A DNA stretch of 64,000 nt from COE1 sp910588595 (GCA_948957135.1 CARDBT010000015.1:10527-74526); one strand, 5' to 3'. Shown: positions 9,044 to 18,232, counted from the first letter of the stretch. Numbers and translations are program-made. Notes: generated from the letters alone by a model not told the origin.

Positions 9044-11563
9044 ATGAAGAAGATTATAGGCAGACTGGCTGTCTGTATTGTGGTTTTTATCATCACTCTT
9101 TTTGTGAGCAGTGGTATTTATAATAAAGGCAATGAGGAATTGACGACCAGTATGGCACAGGCGTCGCTCCCGCTGGTGCATATCACGACGAGAGGGATCT
9201 CATACAACTATCTGCGCGGTCTGAAACAGGAGATGGACGGGAGTTTTTTCCGCGATACGATCACGCCGCTCGGGGAGGGGCGGACGCTCAGCTTTGTCGT
9301 GGACAAATACGGAAATGAGATCAGTGAGATTTCCTTTGAAGTAAGAAGTATTGATGGTACGCGTTTGGTCGAGAAGACAAAAGTCGACGATTACAGTGAC
9401 AAGGGGGACAGCATACAGGCGAACATCACGATAAAGGACCTGATCGAACCAGGGGTTGAGTACAATTGGATCCTGATGCTCAAGATCGGAAATGATACGG
9501 TGCGGTATTACACGCGGATCATAGACAGCGATACGTATTATACGTATGAGAAATTGAGATTTGTGAAGGATTTTCACGACAAGACGTTTGACAAAGAACA
9601 GGCGAAAGACCTGGCGATGTACATGGAGTCCAACACGCGGGGGGATAATACGATACTCAGCCATGTGGACATCCACTGCAGTCTGAATCAGGTTTCGTGG
9701 GCGAACTTAAATGTCAGTCAGATCTCAGAACCGCAGATCGTTATCAGCGAGATCGAGACACAGACAGCCTCGATCCGCATGAGTTACAGGGTGCAGACCA
9801 TCGAGGGAAAAAAGCGTGATGAGTACAATGTGGTAGAGTTTTTCAGGATACGCTACACGCCGGACCGGACTTATCTGCTGGACTATGAACGCAGCATGAA
9901 CCAGATTTTTGATCCGGAGGCAGATGTGTATGGCAGCAACAAGATCATGCTTGGGATCAGGGACAGCGAGGTCCAGATGATGGAGAGCGACGGCGGTTCC
10001 AATCTGGCATTTGTCAATGAGAACCAGCTGTTTTGTTATCATGCTGCGGACAAAAAGCTGGCGTACCTTTTCAGCTTTTATGACGGGGATGATCCGAGGA
10101 GCAACTATGACAACCATGATATCAAGATCCTGAATGTGGACGAGACAGAGAATGTCCGCTTTATGGTTTACGGGTACATGAACCGCGGAATGCATGAGGG
10201 CAGCATAGGCGTGCAGGTGTGCGAGTACAACGGAATGCTCAACACGGTGGAGGAGCTCATATTTATACCGTACAATAAGGCGTACGCGACATTGAAGACG
10301 GATATGGAACAGCTGTCTTTCATCAACAAAAACGGGGTTTTCTATATTTATCTGGATGGCTCCATTCTCGCAGTTGATCTGATGAACCGCACATGTGAGG
10401 AGATCGCCCAGGGGCTGCAGCAGGGAAGTTTTCAGGTGTCAGATACCAACAGGATGCTCGTCTGGCAGAATTCCGCAGATGCGTATGACTGTACAAAACT
10501 GATACTGACGGATCTAAACACAGGAGAAACACAGGAGATCGAGGCTGCAGATGACGGCAGGATCCTGCCGCTTGGATTTATCGAGGAGGATCTGATCTAC
10601 GGGGTGGCGCAGTATGAGGATATCCAGATGGATTTCTCGGGTTCCGTGACGTTCCCGATGAGCGTAGTCTTCATACAGGACGAACATGGGAAGATCCTTA
10701 AGACGTACAGTAGGGAAAATGTCTATGTCACAGACGCTTCCGTCGAGGAAAATCTGATCACGCTCTCACGTGTGGTAAGGCAGGAGGACGGCAGTTACAC
10801 TGCCACCACCGATGACCAGATCGTCAATAATCTGGTTGAGGAGAGCGGCTATAATTCCTCCGAGCTGGTCGCGACACAGACCTATGAGAAAATAGTACAG
10901 ATTGTCCTGAAAAATGCGATGGAGACCAAAAAACCCAAAAATACAAAACCGCTCCAGGTACTGTTTGAGGGTTCCAGGGAGATTGCTGTGGAGATCGAGA
11001 ATCCGGTCAGCAGGTATTATGTGTATGGACGCTACGGGATCGACGGCACATTTACGCACGAGGCGGAGGCGATCAACCTTGCCTACAATATCAGCGGTAC
11101 AGTGGTGAACCAGAACGGTGACTATATATGGAAGCGGACGACAAGGAGCACCCGAAATCAGATCATGGCGATCACAGGGAAGCAGCATAGTGATGCTAAC
11201 TCAGACCTTGCAGTTTGTCTTGAGACGATCCTGGAGTTCTGCGGGAGTATCAAGAATGTACAGCCCATGCTGGACAGGGGCAAGACGGTGCGGCAGATCC
11301 TGGAGGAGAATATCAATGACGCGACTGTTCTCGACCTGAGAGGAGTGAGCCTGGATGCGATATTGTACTATGTCAATCAGGATATTCCTGTCCTTGTTCT
11401 GCTCGAAAATGACAGTGCGATGCTGGTGATCGGGTTTAATGAATTGAATGTAGTCGTTATGGATCCGAAGACAGGTTCTGTCTACAAGGTTGGCATGAAT
11501 GATGCCACAAATATGTTCCGCCAGAACGGCAACGTGTTTATAACATACATGAGAAAAAAATAG
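9044..11563 (+). CDS. Large membrane-anchored extracytoplasmic protein with a decayed C39-like C-terminus
   Basis: An 839-residue protein with one N-terminal membrane segment (about 5-26) and the remainder predicted outside the cell. Residues about 30-720 are mostly beta-rich and I cannot assign them. The last 115 residues have the layout of a papain-fold C39-like domain: AVCLETILEFCG, then a helix, GVSLDAILYYVNQDIPVLVL, and SAMLVIGFNELNVVVMDPKTG. Where peptidases carry His before the VIGF strand this protein has Ser, so it is probably a binding domain, not a protease. The start follows AGGAGTTGTTTTT. It sits between the methyltransferase and a secreted transglutaminase-like protein, which suggests a shared surface role. 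Confidence 0.78.
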   Translation: MKKIIGRLAVCIVVFIITLFVSSGIYNKGNEELTTSMAQASLPLVHITTRGISYNYLRGLKQEMDGSFFRDTITPLGEGRTLSFVVDKYGNEISEISFEVRSIDGTRLVEKTKVDDYSDKGDSIQANITIKDLIEPGVEYNWILMLKIGNDTVRYYTRIIDSDTYYTYEKLRFVKDFHDKTFDKEQAKDLAMYMESNTRGDNTILSHVDIHCSLNQVSWANLNVSQISEPQIVISEIETQTASIRMSYRVQTIEGKKRDEYNVVEFFRIRYTPDRTYLLDYERSMNQIFDPEADVYGSNKIMLGIRDSEVQMMESDGGSNLAFVNENQLFCYHAADKKLAYLFSFYDGDDPRSNYDNHDIKILNVDETENVRFMVYGYMNRGMHEGSIGVQVCEYNGMLNTVEELIFIPYNKAYATLKTDMEQLSFINKNGVFYIYLDGSILAVDLMNRTCEEIAQGLQQGSFQVSDTNRMLVWQNSADAYDCTKLILTDLNTGETQEIEAADDGRILPLGFIEEDLIYGVAQYEDIQMDFSGSVTFPMSVVFIQDEHGKILKTYSRENVYVTDASVEENLITLSRVVRQEDGSYTATTDDQIVNNLVEESGYNSSELVATQTYEKIVQIVLKNAMETKKPKNTKPLQVLFEGSREIAVEIENPVSRYYVYGRYGIDGTFTHEAEAINLAYNISGTVVNQNGDYIWKRTTRSTRNQIMAITGKQHSDANSDLAVCLETILEFCGSIKNVQPMLDRGKTVRQILEENINDATVLDLRGVSLDAILYYVNQDIPVLVLLENDSAMLVIGFNELNVVVMDPKTGSVYKVGMNDATNMFRQNGNVFITYMRKK

Positions 11564-11576
11564 GGCGGAATACAAT

Positions 11577-11605
11577 TTGACAAATATATAGGAACGTTTT
11601 ATAAT
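11577..11605 (+). promoter_or_regulatory. Consensus vegetative promoter
   Basis: TTGACA at 11577-11582 and TATAAT at 11600-11605 match the consensus exactly with a 17-base spacer, 82 bases before the transglutaminase-like gene. Confidence 0.88.
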
Positions 11606-11686
11606 AAAGGCATATATAATAACAGGGATGTTATGGAGGATGAGGCTCATGGGGGAGTATAAGATTCAATCAAGGAGGAAACTGAT

Positions 11687-13294
11687 ATGCGTATAGTAGA
11701 GAAGGTACTGTACGGATTTGGTGGCTTGTTGGCGCTTATACTTCTTTTTATTGCGATCTGCCACTACAATCCGGAACTGGCGGTAAGGATAGGCGTTGAT
11801 CTGAGAGCGGAGGCGGGAGAACATCGTGTCAATGATGTGGCTGCAGTGAATACGACTGTGACATTGGGGACGCTTCCGGCAGCACAGAACACACGTACAC
11901 AGAATGACAGCACGCTGACGGGCACTGCGGCACCGGCAGGAAATACAAGGACTGTGGATGACGATGCGCAGGGCAAATTAAAGGTTCCCGGAAAAGTTGC
12001 AGGGCTGAGCGGTTATATCCCGGTCAAGGCGACCGGTACAGAGATCTCACAGAATAAGGCGGACGAGATCGCAAAGGAGCTCAGCAAGGGCGAGACAGGC
12101 AGCAGCCTGACCTTTGACAGTGAGATCTATCCGTATTATGCGATCATTAACGAGACGCAGAGAGCAGTTTACAGGCAGATCTATGCCAATGCAAATGCAC
12201 AGAATAAGCACTTCGCGCCTGTGGAGGACATCACGGCGAACGATCTGAAAAACGCGTTTACATCCGTGGTGAACGATCACCCGGAACTGTTTTGGGTCGA
12301 TACTGCGTTCAGGTATCAGTATACGCCTAAGGGAAGTGTTGCGGACATTACGCTGGTGTTCAATGTTACTGCCAACAATCTCGAATCGTCGAAGGCAGAG
12401 TTTGAGGCGGGTGCAAAACGGATTATAGATGAGACATATGGAAGTTACACAGATTACGACAAGGAACGGATCGCTCACGACGCGTTGATCAGCAAGGTGA
12501 AATACGACGCGAATGCGCCGATGAACCAGAGTGCGTACAGTGCACTTGTATATGGGAGGACTGTGTGTGCCGGCTATGCGAGGGGGCTGCAGTATGTGTT
12601 GCAGCAGCTTGACATTCCCTGCTATTATGTGACGGGTTATGCCGGGGAGCATCATGCATGGAATATCGTGAAACTCAGTGATGGATATTACAATGTCGAC
12701 AGCACATGGGATGACACGGATCCAAACACTTACGATTACTTTAATTGTTCGGATGAAGATTACGCATCACATCATGTGAGGCGGGATCTGGCGATCTACC
12801 TACCGGCGTGCAATGGCAACCGTTACAGCGGGCTGGAAGTCAATCCGTCGGTGACGCCGCCGACGACCACGACGCCACCGACAAGTACAAATACGAATAC
12901 GAATACAAACACCACCACTACGACGACCACGACAACACCGTCAAACAACACGACCACGGATCAGAGCACAGCAACGAATACGGATTCGATAACGGTGGTT
13001 ACAGTACGCGGCGGCGGGGACGAAAATTATATCGACAATGTTACTGATTACTTTAATGCATGTTTTGATGCAATGATCGACAGGGATGACGAAGTCATAA
13101 CATTTGACCTGATCATTACAGACAAAAAGCTCTGGAACAATATTTATAAGGCATATGACAAAGGAGACTGTCAGGAGGGATATATTGACCGCTATCTTGT
13201 CGAGAAGCACAAAAATGCGTGCAGCATGTGGGTGGAAGCAGTGCCGCGGACGGATGGAAGTTATCTGCTGAGACACCGCGCAGTGATCAGCTAG
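11687..13294 (+). CDS. Secreted transglutaminase-like protein with Thr-rich linker
   Basis: A 535-residue exported protein. A membrane segment at about 6-24 anchors or exports it. A transglutaminase-like (papain-fold) domain covers about 150-360 with a complete catalytic triad: C294 in TVCAGYARG, H323 in HHAWN and D338 in DSTWDD. A linker of about 45 residues that is almost all Thr, Pro, Asn and Ser (about 385-430) then leads to a C-terminal domain of about 90 residues of unknown fold. The start follows AAGGAGGAAACTGAT. The intact triad means it could be a peptidase or cross-linker acting at the cell wall; this is inference from the family. It has its own strong promoter. Confidence 0.85.
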   Translation: MRIVEKVLYGFGGLLALILLFIAICHYNPELAVRIGVDLRAEAGEHRVNDVAAVNTTVTLGTLPAAQNTRTQNDSTLTGTAAPAGNTRTVDDDAQGKLKVPGKVAGLSGYIPVKATGTEISQNKADEIAKELSKGETGSSLTFDSEIYPYYAIINETQRAVYRQIYANANAQNKHFAPVEDITANDLKNAFTSVVNDHPELFWVDTAFRYQYTPKGSVADITLVFNVTANNLESSKAEFEAGAKRIIDETYGSYTDYDKERIAHDALISKVKYDANAPMNQSAYSALVYGRTVCAGYARGLQYVLQQLDIPCYYVTGYAGEHHAWNIVKLSDGYYNVDSTWDDTDPNTYDYFNCSDEDYASHHVRRDLAIYLPACNGNRYSGLEVNPSVTPPTTTTPPTSTNTNTNTNTTTTTTTTTPSNNTTTDQSTATNTDSITVVTVRGGGDENYIDNVTDYFNACFDAMIDRDDEVITFDLIITDKKLWNNIYKAYDKGDCQEGYIDRYLVEKHKNACSMWVEAVPRTDGSYLLRHRAVIS

Positions 13295-13403
13295 AGCGTT
13301 TTTCAGGGGATGTTAGAAATGTTGTTGACATTATATAACGGTTGTGATAAGGTAATAATACATCACAAAAGAGGAAACACGTTCAAAATAGGAGGTGACT
13401 GGT

Positions 13404-13583
13404 ATGACTGAGGCAAATAGTGTAATGGACAGGTTTATGGAGAAGTTAGGTAACGACGAGTTTACAAAAGAGAATCAGCCTAATAATGGACCGGAGATCA
13501 GTCAGAATTTTATAGATGAGCAGGTGCAGTCATATTCCAAACTCCTAAAGTCAGGGATTGTAGAGGCTGCATTGAACAAGTAA
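13404..13583 (+). CDS. Small protein of unknown function (59 aa)
   Basis: A short acidic protein, MTEANSVMDRFMEKLG onward, predicted mostly helical, with no cysteine and no membrane segment. AGGAGG at 13390-13395 is placed well for the ATG at 13404; an in-frame GTG at 13395 overlaps the ribosome site and is rejected. A TTGACA lies at 13325-13330 but no -10 at normal spacing follows. A strong terminator follows the stop, so this is a real transcribed unit. I do not recognise the family. Confidence 0.72.
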   Translation: MTEANSVMDRFMEKLGNDEFTKENQPNNGPEISQNFIDEQVQSYSKLLKSGIVEAALNK

Positions 13584-13600
13584 AGATTATATTTAAAATC

Positions 13601-13637
13601 AAAAAGGAACAAGAGTGCAAACTCTTGTTCCTTTTTT
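13601..13637. terminator. Bidirectional terminator between convergent genes
   Basis: GGAACAAGAGT (13606-13616), loop GCAA, ACTCTTGTTCC (13621-13631), then TTTTTT. AAAAA before the stem makes a T tract on the other strand, so it can also serve the rubrerythrin gene. Confidence 0.9.
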
Positions 13638-13657
13638 GCCTTAGTATCGCCTGTCTA

Positions 13658-14197
13658 TTAGCCAAAATATCTCTTTAACAGACCTTCAAACGCCTTGCCG
13701 TGTCTAGCCTCATCTCTTGCCATCTCATGAACCGTATCATGGATCGCGTCAAGATTTGCAGCTTTCGCACGCTTTGCAAGGTCAAACTTGCCAGCCGTAG
13801 CACCGTTCTCAGCTTCCACACGCATCTCAAGGTTCTTCTTGGTAGAGTCTGTCACAACCTCACCCAAAAGTTCTGCGAACTTGGCAGCGTGCTCTGCCTC
13901 TTCCCAAGCAGCCTTCTCCCAGTACAGACCGATCTCTGGATAACCCTCTCTGTGCGCTACCCTTGCCATGGCGAGATACATACCGACTTCTGTGCACTCA
14001 CCGTTAAAGTTTGCCCTTAAGTCTGCCATGATATCCTCGCTGACGCCCTTGGCAACACCGACAACATGCTCAGCCGCCCATGACATCGCACCATCCTGTG
14101 CCTTGAATTTGTCAGCGGGTGCATTACACTGCGGGCATCTCTCCGGTGCGCTGTCTCCCTCATAAACATAACCACATACAGTACATACAAACTTCAT
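13658..14197 (-). CDS. Reverse-type rubrerythrin (NADH peroxidase component)
   Basis: This 179-residue protein has the rubredoxin-like iron site first (FVCTVCGYVYEG and CPQCNAP, residues about 3-25) and the rubrerythrin di-iron four-helix domain after it (about 40-179, with AEHAAKFAELLGE and DEARHGKAFEGLL). This order is the reverse of classical rubrerythrin and matches the clostridial reverse rubrerythrins that reduce hydrogen peroxide with electrons from NADH. The start follows AAAAAGGAGGATTTTAAA. The PerR-type regulator gene lies just upstream on the same strand, in keeping with an oxidative-stress role in an anaerobe. Confidence 0.93.
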   Translation of the reverse strand: MKFVCTVCGYVYEGDSAPERCPQCNAPADKFKAQDGAMSWAAEHVVGVAKGVSEDIMADLRANFNGECTEVGMYLAMARVAHREGYPEIGLYWEKAAWEEAEHAAKFAELLGEVVTDSTKKNLEMRVEAENGATAGKFDLAKRAKAANLDAIHDTVHEMARDEARHGKAFEGLLKRYFG

Positions 14198-14334
14198 TTT
14201 AAAATCCTCCTTTTTATCAATTAGGAAAACAAAATTAATATTTTTTGTCTTCCTTACAGCCAGATCAATTTATCATTCACTCGTCCATAAACGTAGTGAG
14301 AGCTGTTTTCCATGACCTCGATCAAAATCACAGA

Positions 14335-14733
14335 TCATGATCCCTGGTCAAGACATTTTCTGCAAATGCCATAAAAGTAAAGCCTATGTCCGTGTATCAA
14401 TCCGTTGAAATCCCTGGCTGCCTCCGCGTCGATCGCAGGAAATCCACTGTGTTCCATCGGCAGGTCAATAACTGCATTGCAGCAGCTGCACACAAAATGG
14501 TAGTGCGGATTGGTATTGTAATCAAAATGATCAATACCCAGGATCCCGAAACTGTGTTTTGCGATCATGCCGGCATCTGCCAGTTGGTTTAGATTGCGGT
14601 ACACAGTGCCAAGACTAATATTAGGAAATTCTTCCTTGACACTGGAATAGACTAGTTCAGCAGTCGGGTGATCCCTGCGCGACTGCAGGAAGGAGAGAAT
14701 AGCTGCCCGCTGGCGGCTGTATTTCATGCTCAT
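14335..14733 (-). CDS. perR: Fur-family regulator, PerR type
   Basis: This 132-residue DNA-binding repressor has the Fur winged helix (SRQRAAILSFL, then ISLGTVYRNLNQLADAGMI) and the metal-binding half with HYHFVCSCC and a C-terminal CRKC, the paired cysteines of the structural zinc site. Fur-family proteins of this size next to rubrerythrin are usually peroxide sensors, so PerR is preferred over Fur or Zur, but this is context. The start follows GGGGGAGTTAT. Its own promoter carries a perfect 7-1-7 palindrome, the operator form used by PerR and Fur, so autoregulation is likely. Reverse rubrerythrin follows 137 bases downstream. Confidence 0.88.
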   Translation of the reverse strand: MSMKYSRQRAAILSFLQSRRDHPTAELVYSSVKEEFPNISLGTVYRNLNQLADAGMIAKHSFGILGIDHFDYNTNPHYHFVCSCCNAVIDLPMEHSGFPAIDAEAARDFNGLIHGHRLYFYGICRKCLDQGS

Positions 14734-14794
14734 ATAACTCCCCCGCCTTTCTTTGGGAACACACGAAACATCTCTTGGATCATTATCTATAAAT

Positions 14795-14809
14795 CAGTAA
14801 TGATTACTG
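14795..14809. promoter_or_regulatory. PerR/Fur-type operator
   Basis: CAGTAAT-G-ATTACTG is a perfect 7-1-7 inverted repeat two bases downstream of the -10 box of the perR promoter, where a bound repressor would cover the transcription start. Confidence 0.82.
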
Positions 14810-14811
14810 TT

Positions 14812-14840
14812 ATTATAATCAGTCTATTTCAAAATGTCAA
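14812..14840 (-). promoter_or_regulatory. Consensus promoter of perR
   Basis: On the minus strand TTGACA (14840-14835) and TATAAT (14817-14812) are exact consensus boxes with a 17-base spacer. The operator follows directly. Confidence 0.88.
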
Positions 14841-14909
14841 TAGCTAATTTTGCTTCTGATTAAAAAAAAATTAAGAAATAACCAAACTACTATATTTTCA
14901 GGGCGGATA

Positions 14910-14918
14910 TGCTATACT
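14910..14918 (+). promoter_or_regulatory. Extended -10 promoter of the two-component system
   Basis: TGCTATACT is an extended -10 box (TGN before TATACT at 14913-14918) with no clear -35. Transcription would start near 14925, which excludes the far-upstream reading start of the kinase frame at 14850. Confidence 0.5.
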
Positions 14919-14978
14919 AATTCTATAATTACACGGACACATCTTTTTTATGCACAAAAACATGAGTTGGGATATCAT

Positions 14979-16178
14979 ATGAGTTTGGGCATAAAAGATC
15001 TGAAGCTGGAATGGAGACGGTATGAGTATATGAATAGGAAAACACATATCAAGCTCAAGACAAAGATGATGATACTGTTTCTGGCGATCATAATTGTGCC
15101 GCTGTTGTGTGGTATCATGGTATTTGTGGGTTACGGATATTATGAAAACATCGACATGCTGCATGAGCTGAGCAAGAAGGATATCATGATCGGTGCCATA
15201 GTGAACAGGCGGCTGCTGCAGCATATGGCGATCGCGATGATGGTCATACTGATCCTGACGAGCGGCATTATCACGGCGTGGCTCAACCGGGATGTCTACA
15301 AACCGCTCAAGGAGCTGAGTGTTGCGATGCAGCACATATCCGTGGGAGATTTTGACTATCACATGAACGGTGGACGCGGGGATGAGATCGGAACGCTCTT
15401 TGAGAATTATGAGCAGATGCGCCTCCAGCTCAAGGAGAGTGAGGAGGAGAAAGCCCAGAATGAAAAGAAGTCAAAAGAACTTGTGAGCAACATCTCCCAC
15501 GATCTCAAGACGCCGATCACTTCGATCAAGGGTTATGTCGAGGGGATCATGGACGGCGTTGCGAACACGCCGGAAAAGATGGATAAGTATATCAAGACCA
15601 TCTACAACAAGGCAAACGATATGGATAGGCTTATCAATGAGCTGACTACGTATTCAGGGATTGATTCCAACAAGATACCATATCATTTCAATATCCTGAA
15701 TATATCGGACTATTTTTCAGACTGTGTAGAGGAGGTAGGGCTTGATCTTGAAGCGAAAAATATACCTCTCAATTTTACCAATCTGGTGCAGCCTGGGACT
15801 TGTGTTGTGGCAGATCCTGAGCAGCTCAAAAAGGTCATCAACAATATCATAAGCAACAGTGTCAAGTATATGGGGCATGAGAATGGCGTCATCGATATCC
15901 GGCTTCTGGACGAGGGCGAGTCCGTGAAGATCGAGATCGAGGATAACGGGAAAGGCATATCGTCAAAAGACATCGGAAATATTTTCGAACGCTTTTACAG
16001 GACGGATTCATCTAGGAACTCTGTCCAGGGCGGCAGCGGCATCGGGTTGAGCATCGTAAAGAAGATCATCGAGGACCATGGCGGTTATGTGTGGGCTACC
16101 AGCAAAGAGGGCGAGGGTACCTGTATGCATTTTGTGATGCGCAAATACACAGAACGAGCGGATGAAGTGGTAATTTAG
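14979..16178 (+). CDS. Sensor histidine kinase
   Basis: A membrane histidine kinase of about 399 residues. Two membrane spans (about 28-52 and 82-103) enclose a very short extracellular loop of about 30 residues, so the signal may be sensed in or near the membrane. A HAMP domain follows, then the phosphoacceptor motif SNISHDLKTPITS with His near 175, and the ATPase boxes NNIISNSVKYMG, IEDNGKGIS and GGSGIGLSIVKKI. The exact start is uncertain: ATG 14979 is used, ATG 15030 is possible, and neither has a strong ribosome site. The cognate response regulator is 85 bases downstream. Confidence 0.88.
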   Translation: MSLGIKDLKLEWRRYEYMNRKTHIKLKTKMMILFLAIIIVPLLCGIMVFVGYGYYENIDMLHELSKKDIMIGAIVNRRLLQHMAIAMMVILILTSGIITAWLNRDVYKPLKELSVAMQHISVGDFDYHMNGGRGDEIGTLFENYEQMRLQLKESEEEKAQNEKKSKELVSNISHDLKTPITSIKGYVEGIMDGVANTPEKMDKYIKTIYNKANDMDRLINELTTYSGIDSNKIPYHFNILNISDYFSDCVEEVGLDLEAKNIPLNFTNLVQPGTCVVADPEQLKKVINNIISNSVKYMGHENGVIDIRLLDEGESVKIEIEDNGKGISSKDIGNIFERFYRTDSSRNSVQGGSGIGLSIVKKIIEDHGGYVWATSKEGEGTCMHFVMRKYTERADEVVI

Positions 16179-16263
16179 CAGTTGATAAGCAATTGTTCAG
16201 AGACGGATAAGTCAACAGATCATACTGAACGGTTCTTAAAGATGAAAGGAAAGGGTAAAACAT

Positions 16264-16953
16264 ATGAGCAGAATATTGATCGTAGAGGACGAGGAGGCAA
16301 TTGCAGAGCTTGAGAAGGATTATCTGGAGCTGAATGATTTTGAGGTGAAGATAGAAAACAGTGGAGATACAGGACTGGCGACAGCGCTTGCGGAGGAATT
16401 TGACCTGATTATTCTCGATCTGATGCTTCCAGGCATTGATGGATTTGAAATCTGCAAGCGTATCCGGGAGGATAAGGATGTGCCGATCCTCATGGTATCT
16501 GCTAAGAAGGATGACATTGACAAAATACGCGGGCTGGGACTGGGGGCTGACGATTATCTGACGAAGCCTTTCAGCCCGAGCGAATTGGTGGCGCGCGTGA
16601 AGGCACATATGGCGCGGTACAATCGTCTTGTGGGCAGCCACACCAAGGAGAATGATATCGTGGAGATCAGGGGGATCCGCATTGATAAGACAGCAAGGCG
16701 CGTGTTTGTGGACAATGTGGAGAAAAACTTTACGACAAAGGAGTTTGACCTTCTGACTTTCCTTGCAGAGAATCCAAACCATGTATTTACAAAGGAAGAA
16801 ATATTTAGGGAAATATGGGATATGGATTCGATCGGAGATATCGCCACGGTGACAGTGCACATCAAGAAGATCCGTGAGAAAATAGAGACGGACACATCCA
16901 AGCCGCAGTACATTGAGACGATATGGGGCGTTGGATACCGCTTTAAATTATAA
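16264..16953 (+). CDS. OmpR/PhoB-family response regulator
   Basis: This 229-residue regulator has a receiver domain with the acidic pocket VEDEE, phosphoacceptor Asp52 in LDLMLPG and Lys101 in YLTKPF, followed by a winged-helix DNA-binding domain (about 130-229) ending TIWGVGYRFKL. It is the partner of the kinase just upstream and would be phosphorylated by it. The start follows AAAGGAAAGGG. Target genes are not evident from the neighbours. Confidence 0.93.
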   Translation: MSRILIVEDEEAIAELEKDYLELNDFEVKIENSGDTGLATALAEEFDLIILDLMLPGIDGFEICKRIREDKDVPILMVSAKKDDIDKIRGLGLGADDYLTKPFSPSELVARVKAHMARYNRLVGSHTKENDIVEIRGIRIDKTARRVFVDNVEKNFTTKEFDLLTFLAENPNHVFTKEEIFREIWDMDSIGDIATVTVHIKKIREKIETDTSKPQYIETIWGVGYRFKL

Positions 16954-16982
16954 AGCCTGCATTCGAATAGGAATGTGTGAAG

Positions 16983-17654
16983 ATGGATAAAATGATAGTG
17001 TATGAGGACGATGTTCTGCTGGTGGTGCACAAGCCGGTAGGTATCGCTACAGAGACGGCGAGGGTCGGCCAGGCAGATCTTGTGTCCGAATTAAAAAATT
17101 ACCGAAAGAAAAAAGGTGAGGAAACCTATATTGGTGTGATCCACAGGCTGGACCAGCCAGTGGAAGGACTCCTGGTTTTTGCAAAAGATGGCAGAACGGC
17201 CAAAAAGCTCAGTGACCAGCTGCTGCGGGGAACTCTGACCAAGAAATATGCGGCTCTTGTCGCCGGGGTTCCAGAGATATCCGAGGGTGAGCTGACGGAT
17301 TTCCTGGTGAGGGACGGGCGGAATAATTTATCCAGGGTCGTGCCAAAGGGGACGAAAAATGCAAAGGAAGCGTCACTTCACTGGCGCATCATGCAGCACA
17401 ATGCTGCTATTTCTCTTTTGGAAATTGAGCTGTATAATGGCAGACATCATCAGATCAGGGTACAGATGGCACATGCGGGGTATCCGCTTATGGGGGATTT
17501 TAAATATGGTTCTGTGTCCTCGAAGGATCTTTCGAGGAAGGCTGCAGTCAATAGCACCGCGCTGCTGGCGTATCAGATCGCTTTGATGCATCCGGTCACT
17601 GGAGAGCGAATGGAATTTTCATTGGATTTTGATAAATATACTGAAATTTTCTGA
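16983..17654 (+). CDS. RluA-family RNA pseudouridine synthase
   Basis: This 223-residue protein matches the RluA/RsuA catalytic domain: the active-site segment IHRLDQPVEGLLVFAKD with catalytic Asp, then LTKKYAALVAG, GRHHQIRVQMAHAGYPLMGD and LLAYQIALMHPVTGE. It makes pseudouridine in rRNA or tRNA; the position cannot be predicted. Residues after HRLD differ from the usual T-S-G, reading P-V-E-G. No S4 RNA-binding domain is present. The start is taken as ATG 16983 after AGGA; an in-frame GTG six bases earlier is possible. It follows the response regulator by 29 bases. Confidence 0.88.
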   Translation: MDKMIVYEDDVLLVVHKPVGIATETARVGQADLVSELKNYRKKKGEETYIGVIHRLDQPVEGLLVFAKDGRTAKKLSDQLLRGTLTKKYAALVAGVPEISEGELTDFLVRDGRNNLSRVVPKGTKNAKEASLHWRIMQHNAAISLLEIELYNGRHHQIRVQMAHAGYPLMGDFKYGSVSSKDLSRKAAVNSTALLAYQIALMHPVTGERMEFSLDFDKYTEIF

Positions 17655-17676
17655 CAAAAAGATCACAGATTGGGAG

Positions 17677-17705
17677 TTGACACATTTTTGTAGAGAAAGT
17701 ATAAT
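17677..17705 (+). promoter_or_regulatory. Consensus vegetative promoter
   Basis: TTGACA (17677-17682), a 17-base spacer and TATAAT (17700-17705) precede the 128-residue protein gene at 17774. Confidence 0.88.
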
Positions 17706-17773
17706 ATAAAATATAGACAAAGGCCTTGTATTTTGCAAGAACTCAGAGTTCCTATTACAAAGGAGGCCAGAGT

Positions 17774-18160
17774 ATGGATGGAATGCAGAATTGGACGAAC
17801 TATTTAGAGATCATGCGCAATCGTCTGCTTCTCGTCAATGACGCTGATAGCCTGCTCTCAGTATTGATGGACGTCAAAAATATACCAATAGCACTATCAA
17901 CGATCGAGGATGTGACAGACGCAACCGGATTAAATATGTCACTGTCGGTGATCTGCTCCGAGGCAAAGGTCGCAGGCAGGGTCATGTGTCTCATGAGTGA
18001 TGACATGTTTACAACGGTTCAGCTTAATCTTGACACGGTGAAAAAGGTCAGCTCGAAAATATCAGTAGATGGCAAGGGCGTGGTAATGAAACTCACGATC
18101 AGGAATGGAGCAGAATTTTTACTGATGTTCCACACAGATTTTGTGGAGGAAGATGAATAA
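17774..18160 (+). CDS. Conserved-looking protein of unknown function (128 aa)
   Basis: A soluble alpha/beta protein with no motif I recognise. The start is the ATG at 17774 after AAAGGAGGCCAGAGT; the frame is open further upstream but that part lies inside the leader. The sequence has alternating hydrophobic strands such as VVMKLTIRNGAEFLLMF and an acidic end (VEEDE). An exact consensus promoter and a terminator frame it as an independent unit. Confidence 0.75.
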   Translation: MDGMQNWTNYLEIMRNRLLLVNDADSLLSVLMDVKNIPIALSTIEDVTDATGLNMSLSVICSEAKVAGRVMCLMSDDMFTTVQLNLDTVKKVSSKISVDGKGVVMKLTIRNGAEFLLMFHTDFVEEDE

Positions 18161-18184
18161 AACGCTTGTCATAATGGAAAACAT

Positions 18185-18213
18185 AGGACGCTGTGATGGT
18201 TCAGCGTCCTTTT
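18185..18213 (+). terminator. Terminator hairpin
   Basis: AGGACGCTG (18185-18193) pairs with CAGCGTCCT (18202-18210), followed by TTT and CC. It lies just before the ribosome site of the next gene, so read-through or attenuation is possible. Confidence 0.65.
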
Positions 18214-18232
18214 CCTATAGGAGGATGGGCAT

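Noticed and set aside
12890..13000. Thr-rich repeat region as a tandem-repeat mobile element
   Set aside because: It is a low-complexity coding linker in frame with the transglutaminase-like gene.
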